Source of the DNA: an uncultured Bacteroidales bacterium
GTDB taxonomy: Bacteria; Bacteroidota; Bacteroidia; Bacteroidales; FEN-979
Assembly (NCBI GenBank): GCA_903959905.1
Contig: CAJBYO010000072.1
Coordinates: forward strand, 1 to 56,000
Length of the DNA stretch: 56,000 nt
Reading direction: 5' to 3'
Part shown: piece by piece, positions 33,208 through 39,883 of the stretch
Numbering within the stretch: position 1 is the first letter of the stretch
Layout of the letters: every line of letters begins with the position of its first letter
Translations under genes and position numbers: made by a program
The notes under the pieces: model-generated
Databases searched by the model: none
What the model saw: the letters and a program-made list of their open reading frames with translations, nothing else
What the model was told of the DNA's origin: nothing

Positions 33208-33696
33208 ATGAAAGTCGTTCAGCGAATCTGTGTTTTATTTCTGCTCCTTGTTTTCCTTTATGGAACAACCGGGATGTCGGTGCTGCATCACAGTTGCAAC
33301 AGCAGCAATGAGAAAACACTGACCGTATACCCTGAGTTGTTTAAAAATGCCGGATCTTCCTGCTGTTCAGAGGATGAAACAGGGTATGTCTCCGGCCTGC
33401 ACCATTGCCCGTCGGAAAACGGCCTGCCCGCAACCGTTGACGCGGTGCCCTGTTGTAAAAGCAATATTTCTTTCTTTAAGCTGGAGATCCTGAGCGAGCG
33501 TGCATATAACGCCGTAATTGCTCAAGTCGGTGACTTAATCACCATGAAAGCTGCTCCTGTTATCTCTGCAACGGCTGCTGAGCAACCTGTCCTGAATACA
33601 CCCTATTTCCAATTTTATTCTCCTCCTCTTTTCGGGAAATTACTGATTCATTACCTGCATCAGATGAAAATCCCTGCTCATTCTTCGATTGCCTGA
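33208..33696 (+). CDS. HYC_CC_PP family protein
   Basis: 162-aa small secreted or membrane-linked protein. After a signal or anchor helix (CVLFLLLVFLYGTTG) come metal-type motifs in the order that defines the family: HHSC (27-30), CC (52-53), HHC (65-67), CC (82-83) and a C-terminal PP (139-140). The function is unknown; the Cys/His pairs suggest binding of copper or another soft metal. It heads a plus-strand series with a TonB receptor and an HMA-domain protein, which supports a metal-uptake role. It has its own -7 promoter box, and a 204-bp gap follows in which no structure is seen. Confidence 0.8.
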   Translation: MKVVQRICVLFLLLVFLYGTTGMSVLHHSCNSSNEKTLTVYPELFKNAGSSCCSEDETGYVSGLHHCPSENGLPATVDAVPCCKSNISFFKLEILSERAYNAVIAQVGDLITMKAAPVISATAAEQPVLNTPYFQFYSPPLFGKLLIHYLHQMKIPAHSSIA

Positions 33697-33900
33697 TAAT
33701 TCTTGCACACTTCATTTCCATGTTGGTGCATGTTATCCAGTCTGCAATTATTTAATTCAAACCTGCCTTTGAATTTCTGATTTCCGGCATCGGACATTTA
33801 CCGTAATTGTTGTCTTCATTGATTTAGCTACCGTCAACAATTTCTGTAAATCCTGATTCATCTCCGACCTCAGAATTTTTCAAGGTTCAAATTAAAGAGA

Positions 33901-36267
33901 ATGAAACACAACCTTATATTATCGCTAATCATCCTGTTTGGCGGAGCCATCTTCGGCCATTCAGGGCAAGCCCAGACATTCAGCGGCGTTGTATTTGAGA
34001 AGGATGCAAAAAACCATAAAGCCGGGCTGCCGGGGGTGAATGTATTCTGGCTTGGATCAACCAGGGGCACATTTACCAATGAATCGGGAAAGTTCAGTTT
34101 GTCGCGGGAAGGAACGAAGCAAAACAAACTGGTAGTTAGTCTGATGGGCTACAGAAGTGACACAGTATCCATCACATCTGCTAACCATAAAATTGAAATA
34201 GAACTAAAACCCGATGTTCGAAACCTTTCCGAGGTTGAAATAAGCGGAAAGGCTGATAATACCTTTATTTCCAAGCTGAATGCACAGAAAACCACCGTGA
34301 TCACCACAGGTGAACTTCAACGGGCTGCATGTTGCAACCTGGCCGAAAGTTTTGAAACCAATGCCTCTGTTGATGTCTCCTATTCGGATGCGCTTTCCGG
34401 GGCACGACAGATTCAGTTACTGGGACTTTCCGGTATTTACAGCCAGATCATGACTGAAAATGTACCTCTGATCCGGGGACTGGCCACCCCGTTTGGACTG
34501 AATTATATCCCGGGTTCATGGATGGAATCCATCCAGATCGCGAAAGGAACATCGTCAGTGGTTCAGGGATACGAATCGGTTACAGGCCAGATCAATGTGG
34601 AATACAAGAAGCCGGAAACCAGTGAAAAGTTTTTTGTTAACATCTACGGAAACAGCAACCTGCGTTTTGAAGCCAATGCCGACGGCGCCATAAAAATCAA
34701 CGACAAGCTGAGTACTTCCCTGCTTGTTCATGCAGCAACATTTCAGCGTCCTTTTGACCGGAATATCATTGATTCGACCGGAAAGCCCGACGGGTTCATG
34801 GACATGCCCAAAATAACAACAGTAACCGCCATGAACCGCTGGGACTATATTCTTCCAGATAAATGGGTGTCACGCCTGGGGATCAAATATCTTTATGAGG
34901 AGCGAAACGGCGGTCAGATGGCATTTGACAAAAGCACCTGGAACACCGACACAACAGGTATCACTGATGATTCCAAGAAATATGGGATCGGCGTGAAAAC
35001 CAACAGGTTTGAAGCATTCTGGAAAAACGGAATTTTCATGGGTGCTGCGGGAAAATCAAGTCTCGGCCTTATCCTTTCTGCGATCAGTCACAACCAGGAT
35101 GCTTTTTACGGTATTGACACGTACCATGGCCGAGAACTGAACTTCAATTCCAACCTTATTTTTACAACATCCTTCAGTGAAAATAAACACAGGATATCTG
35201 CCGGAGCCAGTTTCTTCGTTGACGACTATAAGGAGAATTTTGAGCAAACCCGTCTTGAATATCGTTACCAGACCCTTCCTGCTGGTGTACCTGTAACCAA
35301 TGCCGATCTTTTTACGCTGGTGAATGATTCTCTGTTTAATTACGTGATGGATCGTAATGAATGGGTTGCAGGCGCTTTTATGGAATACACCTATGACCTG
35401 TGCGGAAAATTTGCCCTCATCGCCGGATTGCGGGGTGATTACAACAGCCGGTTCGGTTATTATGTCACACCCCGTCTGCATATCAGGGTGAACCCTTCTA
35501 AAACAACCACCATCCGCGGATCTGTAGGTAAAGGATACCGCTCACCCAACCTGCTAGCAGAAAACAGTGCCGTTTTCGTCAGTCAGAGAGTGCTGTATTT
35601 TGCCGATGACCTTGGAAACGAAGAGGCCTGGAACTATGGCCTAAACTTTACCTGGAATTTCACTTTATTCAATGAGAAGGCCGAATTTTCTGTGGATGCT
35701 TACCGGACCGATTTCACAAGGCAGGTCATTGCCGACCAGGACAGCCTGCCAACAGCACTTTTCTTCTACAACCTCAACGGGCAATCCTATGCCAACAGCG
35801 TACAGGCACAATTCACCTTTTCCCCGGTTAAACGGTTTACCATCACTGCTGCATTCAGGTACAATGATGTGAAAGTTACGGAAGGCGGGCACCTGAGGCA
35901 GAAATCCATGGTGAACCAGTATAAAGGAATGCTTTCTCTGGGTTATGCCACTAAATTCGATAAGTGGAAATTTGACTTAACCGGCCAGCTCAACGGCCCT
36001 TCAAGGTTGCCGGATACGCAGAAAATGCCGGGATTTCTGCAGCGGCCGGGATGGTCGCCGGTGTGGTTTAACCTGCTCGGACAAGTTACCAGGAAATTTA
36101 AACATTTCGAAGTCTATCTTGGCGGCGAAAACCTCACGAACTTTCGTCAACTTGACCCGATCTCAGAATACTGGAAGCCATTCCATACCCACTTTGATGC
36201 ATCCATGGCCTGGGGCCCGATTGTGGGTATTACTGTTTACGCCGGGATCAGGCTTAAAATCAAATAA
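33901..36267 (+). CDS. TonB-dependent receptor, probable metal or chelate transporter
   Basis: 788-aa outer-membrane receptor. Signal peptide (cleavage near GQA-Q, residue 24), a CarboxypepD-regulatory-like domain (about 26-110), a plug with TTGELQRAACCNLAESFETN, then SGIYSQIMTENVPLIRGLATPFGL and IQIAKGTSSVVQGYESVTGQINVEYKKPE, and a C-terminal barrel. The AACCNLAESFE plug variant is seen in receptors lying beside HYC_CC_PP and HMA genes. The neighbours here are exactly these, so transport of a metal such as copper is inferred, not shown. The HMA gene begins 23 nt after its stop. Confidence 0.9.
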   Translation: MKHNLILSLIILFGGAIFGHSGQAQTFSGVVFEKDAKNHKAGLPGVNVFWLGSTRGTFTNESGKFSLSREGTKQNKLVVSLMGYRSDTVSITSANHKIEIELKPDVRNLSEVEISGKADNTFISKLNAQKTTVITTGELQRAACCNLAESFETNASVDVSYSDALSGARQIQLLGLSGIYSQIMTENVPLIRGLATPFGLNYIPGSWMESIQIAKGTSSVVQGYESVTGQINVEYKKPETSEKFFVNIYGNSNLRFEANADGAIKINDKLSTSLLVHAATFQRPFDRNIIDSTGKPDGFMDMPKITTVTAMNRWDYILPDKWVSRLGIKYLYEERNGGQMAFDKSTWNTDTTGITDDSKKYGIGVKTNRFEAFWKNGIFMGAAGKSSLGLILSAISHNQDAFYGIDTYHGRELNFNSNLIFTTSFSENKHRISAGASFFVDDYKENFEQTRLEYRYQTLPAGVPVTNADLFTLVNDSLFNYVMDRNEWVAGAFMEYTYDLCGKFALIAGLRGDYNSRFGYYVTPRLHIRVNPSKTTTIRGSVGKGYRSPNLLAENSAVFVSQRVLYFADDLGNEEAWNYGLNFTWNFTLFNEKAEFSVDAYRTDFTRQVIADQDSLPTALFFYNLNGQSYANSVQAQFTFSPVKRFTITAAFRYNDVKVTEGGHLRQKSMVNQYKGMLSLGYATKFDKWKFDLTGQLNGPSRLPDTQKMPGFLQRPGWSPVWFNLLGQVTRKFKHFEVYLGGENLTNFRQLDPISEYWKPFHTHFDASMAWGPIVGITVYAGIRLKIK

Positions 36268-36290
36268 TAACCATATATAAACTTACAACA

Positions 36291-36650
36291 ATGAAAAAGA
36301 TCATATTTTGTACAGGGTTATTCCTGTTATTTGCCTGGGTATTCAATACTCCCGTTTCCTTTGGCCAGAATAAAAAAGCCGATACGGTCCAGATTAAAAC
36401 ATCTGCTGTTTGTGGCATGTGTAAAGACCGCATTGAGGGCTGCCTCGCCTTTGAAAAAGGGGTGAAGACAGCCACTCTGGATGTAGATACGAAGGTCGCA
36501 ACAGTTATCTACAACCCGGCCAGAACCTCCCCGGAAAAATTGCGTCAGACTGTGTCAAAAACAGGTTATGATGCAGATACCGTGCCGGCAAACCCGGCCG
36601 CCTACGCAAAACTTCCGGCCTGCTGTAAAAAGGATGCACCAAAACACTGA
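36291..36650 (+). CDS. exported heavy-metal-associated (HMA) domain protein
   Basis: 119-aa periplasmic protein: signal peptide (MKKIIFCTGLFLLFAWVF, cleavage near residue 25), then one HMA ferredoxin-like domain. The metal loop is VCGMCKDRIEGCL with C41, C44 and C51, and the following strand DVDTKVATVIYNP is typical. A second Cys pair near the C-terminus (PACCKK) could extend the site. HMA proteins bind Cu(I) or related soft metals. Placed 23 nt behind the TonB receptor, it likely accepts the metal in the periplasm. It is followed by a nested inverted-repeat element. Confidence 0.88.
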   Translation: MKKIIFCTGLFLLFAWVFNTPVSFGQNKKADTVQIKTSAVCGMCKDRIEGCLAFEKGVKTATLDVDTKVATVIYNPARTSPEKLRQTVSKTGYDADTVPANPAAYAKLPACCKKDAPKH

Positions 36651-36682
36651 ACCATGTGGTGAAAAATGAATAAGTTTGCTGA

Positions 36683-36815
36683 CGAGGCTGACTCAAAAGA
36701 CAAAAAACTAAAGATAACCGCGAAGACGCAGAGACGCAAAGTGTTGTTTTCCAGCACTTTTTTCTCTGCGCCTTTGCGCCTCTGCGGTAAAAAAGAGACT
36801 TTTGAGTCCGCCTCG
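36683..36815. repeat. 133-bp nested inverted-repeat element
   Basis: Outer arms CGAGGCTGACTCAAAAGAC (36683-36701) and its complement at 36797-36815 match in 17 of 19 positions. Inside, an imperfect arm pair made of CGCAGAGACGCAAAG-like units (about 36716-36743 and 36769-36792) and an AAAGTG/CACTTT stem extend the hairpin. No ORF. Structure suggests a MITE-like or transcription-terminating element. Confidence 0.65.
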
Positions 36816-36846
36816 ATTGGTATGTTCTTTTATTAAATTTTTAATT

Positions 36847-37383
36847 ATGAAACGTATTTGCATCTTTGGATTTATCATATTCCTGGCTTTCATGATGAAT
36901 GCCAGGGTAAATGCTGCAGTGACCGATAGCACACAGATCGGATTTTCAGTTAAGCATGAAAAAAACAGCATTATTGACCCCATGTCCTTGTTCAATGTTT
37001 TCAGTAAAGACATAGGGCAATGGTGGGATCCGGACCATACCTGGTCGGGGAAATCAGAAAACCTGTATATTCAGTCGTATATCGGCGGTTGTTTTGGTGA
37101 ACAGATGGAATCAGGCCGGGCAGTAAAACACATGGATGTGATCTTTATTGACCCCGGAAAAATGCTCAGGATGGAGGGTTCACTTGGCCCGCTGCAACAG
37201 TTTGCGGTACAAGGTATCATGACCATGGAGTTAACCAGGAAAGGTGATTCTACGCATGTCAGCCTAAAGTATACGGTTGGCGGGTATATCCCGGGTGGTG
37301 CTGCGAAATTTGCAGCCGCTGTTGACCAGGTCATCGGGAATCAGTTTACCCGGTTTATCAGGTTTGCTGAGGGCAAAAAGTAA
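36847..37383 (+). CDS. exported SRPBCC-family protein
   Basis: 178 aa with signal peptide MKRICIFGFIIFLAFMMNARVNA. The mature part matches the START/AHSA1-like SRPBCC fold: PMSLFNVFSKDIGQWWDPDHTWSG, a loop with GGCFGEQME, then VKHMDVIFIDPGKMLRMEGSLGPLQQFAVQGIMTMEL and a C-terminal helix GAAKFAAAVDQVIGNQFTRFIRF. Such proteins bind hydrophobic ligands; periplasmic members are rare and uncharacterised. The start at 36847 is chosen for the signal peptide; the frame extends upstream only through the inverted-repeat element. Its link to the metal genes upstream is by position only. Confidence 0.75.
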   Translation: MKRICIFGFIIFLAFMMNARVNAAVTDSTQIGFSVKHEKNSIIDPMSLFNVFSKDIGQWWDPDHTWSGKSENLYIQSYIGGCFGEQMESGRAVKHMDVIFIDPGKMLRMEGSLGPLQQFAVQGIMTMELTRKGDSTHVSLKYTVGGYIPGGAAKFAAAVDQVIGNQFTRFIRFAEGKK

Positions 37384-37400
37384 TCGGAATACAATAAGAA

Positions 37401-37494
37401 AACCACTAAGGCACGGAGGACACTAAGAAACACTAAGGGAAAATTTAATTGTAACCCCTTGGTGTTTCTTAGTGCCCTCCGTGCCTTAGTGGTT
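37401..37494. repeat. 39-bp inverted repeat with 9-bp periodic arms
   Basis: Left arm 37401-37439 and right arm 37455-37494 are complementary in about 37 of 39 positions, separated by a 15-nt A/T-rich loop. The arms read AACCACTAA GGCACGGAG GACACTAAG AAACACTAA, showing 9-bp periodicity. It sits between the convergent SRPBCC gene and the T9SS protein gene, so it may terminate both. Confidence 0.75.
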
Positions 37495-37563
37495 AAAAAA
37501 AGTATAGCAACGAAGCAAGTGCAGATTTTTGTTCATCCCCGGAAAACCACCGTTGACACGTCA

Positions 37564-39696
37564 TTAGCTTTTAACCAGCTTCCTGTAATAAACATCCTCA
37601 CCAGTGATTAGTTGCAGGATGTACACGCCAGGTAAAAGATCCGGGAACCATATCTTCTGAACGTTGTCAGCACCTTCCGGCATGACAATGGAACAAACCA
37701 TTTTACCTTCTGGATTGAAAACAGCCAGTTGGCATTTCCCCTCTTTTAGCCTGACCATGATGTGGTCACTGAATGGATTAGGATACACAGCAATTTCGTT
37801 GCCTGTCATATCATCCATGCCGGGACTCCAGGTAACATCAATCCTTATGCTGTCTGTGACAATACACGGACCTGTTCTGATGGTGATAAAAATTGTATGT
37901 TGGCCAACACCCAGTTGTTTCCCTTTGATCAGAATGGAAGAGGTTGTGTCGCCTGTTGACCATAAACAGTGATCAAATGGGGTTACAGGGTGCAGGAAAA
38001 CGCTGTCTTTACGATACATTATCGTGTCATTTCCCAGTACCCGAACAGGCGGAGATTTAACCAGGATATAAACAGAATCAGTTCCCCAGCAATACTGATC
38101 ATCATGCACAGTCACTGAATACCAACCGGTTTGGTCCGCCAGCAGTGAGTCTGATGCTGCAGTGCCATGGTTCCATTTGTAATATGGGTAGCCTTTTGCA
38201 GCATGCAAAGTAATATGTTGGCAAACTGTTGTATCATTGCCCAATGCAGGATCAATGGGTGCATGAGTCTGAAGAAAACCGACGAATTTACTGTTAGCAA
38301 ATCCATGGAGCGTGTCGCTGCCCAGGATTAATGTTCCGCTGAATGCTCCCGATAATAAAAGGTTATGGCAATTATCCGCCGCAAGGTCCAGTGCGGTCAT
38401 TTCACTGCTTGATTCACCAACAAAATACTGCCCCAGGATGCCACCGGGGAGCAGTTTTCCGATCAGGACTTTCCGGCTGTTTCCGAATTGAAAAGTTTGC
38501 CCGGCAAATTGGAAGGTCCGCATGAATGTTGCAGCGAAAAACAAATCGCCATTCTCAGGAACAATCTGGAATTGCGGGACGACAAACGTATTTTTTGTTT
38601 TTACACTCTGGAACCACTGGATATCAAAATTGTTCGTTGCCTTGCCAAGAATGGAGCCGATTGAATCCTTCCCGACCAGCAAGGTGTCGTTGGCCACAAA
38701 GGCTGTGTCCCAGTAAAGTCCGGAGAAAAAGATGTCTCCTGCAGGATCCACTTTAATATCGCGGATATTTATCCGGTTTTCCAACATTTTGCCTGCCAGG
38801 AAGTTCCCGCCAGGTGTAAACGACATCAGGCATTGAAAACTTGAATAAGGCTTGTACCCGGGAGGAATAGGAACAGTGTCGTTGCCAACATAACAGGCAC
38901 CATTGGTACTGCTGAAATGGTACAGGTTCTCATCTTCCCCCTTAAGGAAATTCATCCCGTAACCGCTTCCGTTTGCTGTATTGATCTCTTTTCGCCATTC
39001 AAGTGAGCCTTCCGGAGTGATTTTCAGGATGCATTGAATTGACTTTGAATATGAGGATGAATCAGCTCCGAAAAAGCTGACAAACTGGTTTGCGGCACCA
39101 TTGGCATAATGAGATGTAGCGAGGTAAACCTGCTGGTCGGCGGAGATCTCAAGTCCGTCGAGTGTCGACTGCGAAGTGGCCAATATGAGCCTGATCCACA
39201 ATACCTGATTGTCGGGGCCCAGTTTTGCAACGAAGATATCCGGTGTTTCAGGCCATGGTGCTGGCCCGTGATTGATCACCGAGTCGTTTAAAATTGCCTG
39301 GACCTGGAATTCACAGGCAATGTATACATTCCCTGCTTTGTCTGTTCTTGTTAACGTATTCCAGATATGACCGTCTGCACTGGTGCTTATATCGACTGCG
39401 TTGCTGAATGTGCCGTCGTGACGGTAAAAAGCAATGGCGGCATTGAAATTATAGGGTCTGAGGCTGGTGTGAATGAAATTTGTATCCGGTAAAACCAGGG
39501 TGTCATTGTATGTGTAAACCATTGCAGACCGGTTCAGGTAATCTGTCCAAATTGCTTGAATTTCCTGTATTTGTGGCCTGGAATTATCGCCGGGAACACC
39601 CCACTTCCATTGCCATTCCTGGGCTGTAGATGACATGGCGGAGAAAAGAAACATGCATGCCATTAGTGACAGGCTGAATTGACTGGTTGGTTTCAT
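37564..39696 (-). CDS. T9SS-sorted secreted protein with SBBP-like repeats
   Basis: 710 aa from a start at MKPTSQFSLSLMACMFLFSAM (signal peptide, cleavage near STA-Q). The body contains propeller-like strands alternating GNVYIACEFQ, ADQQVYLATSHY, AGDIFFSGLYWD and NLLLSGAF, typical of SBBP/beta-propeller proteins of Bacteroidota. Two Ig-like modules (GNDTTVCQHITLHAAKGYPYYKWNHG, VRVLGNDTIMYRKD) follow, then a T9SS type A sorting domain (EIAVYPNPFSDHIMVRL to YYRKLVKS). No catalytic motif. A longer frame to 39771 adds residues without signal-peptide character and is rejected. Confidence 0.78.
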   Translation of the reverse strand: MKPTSQFSLSLMACMFLFSAMSSTAQEWQWKWGVPGDNSRPQIQEIQAIWTDYLNRSAMVYTYNDTLVLPDTNFIHTSLRPYNFNAAIAFYRHDGTFSNAVDISTSADGHIWNTLTRTDKAGNVYIACEFQVQAILNDSVINHGPAPWPETPDIFVAKLGPDNQVLWIRLILATSQSTLDGLEISADQQVYLATSHYANGAANQFVSFFGADSSSYSKSIQCILKITPEGSLEWRKEINTANGSGYGMNFLKGEDENLYHFSSTNGACYVGNDTVPIPPGYKPYSSFQCLMSFTPGGNFLAGKMLENRINIRDIKVDPAGDIFFSGLYWDTAFVANDTLLVGKDSIGSILGKATNNFDIQWFQSVKTKNTFVVPQFQIVPENGDLFFAATFMRTFQFAGQTFQFGNSRKVLIGKLLPGGILGQYFVGESSSEMTALDLAADNCHNLLLSGAFSGTLILGSDTLHGFANSKFVGFLQTHAPIDPALGNDTTVCQHITLHAAKGYPYYKWNHGTAASDSLLADQTGWYSVTVHDDQYCWGTDSVYILVKSPPVRVLGNDTIMYRKDSVFLHPVTPFDHCLWSTGDTTSSILIKGKQLGVGQHTIFITIRTGPCIVTDSIRIDVTWSPGMDDMTGNEIAVYPNPFSDHIMVRLKEGKCQLAVFNPEGKMVCSIVMPEGADNVQKIWFPDLLPGVYILQLITGEDVYYRKLVKS

Positions 39697-39829
39697 GTCG
39701 CGGGATTCTAAAAGAACAACTCCGAATAATACATGATCTAAGAAAGGCACGGCAACCTTATCCTCCCTCAAATTTAATCATAAACCGGGAAAAGTCAACA
39801 GAAAAGAATGATGCGAAACAGCTGGCTTC

Positions 39830-39865
39830 AAAAAAAAAGGCTGACCCTTATTCAGGTCAGCCTTT
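39830..39865 (-). terminator. intrinsic terminator after ppdK
   Basis: On the minus strand AAAGGCTGACC pairs with GGTCAGCCTTT (11 bp, 8-nt loop), followed by a T run. Confidence 0.85.
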
Positions 39866-39883
39866 AAAAATGAAAAGTAAATG

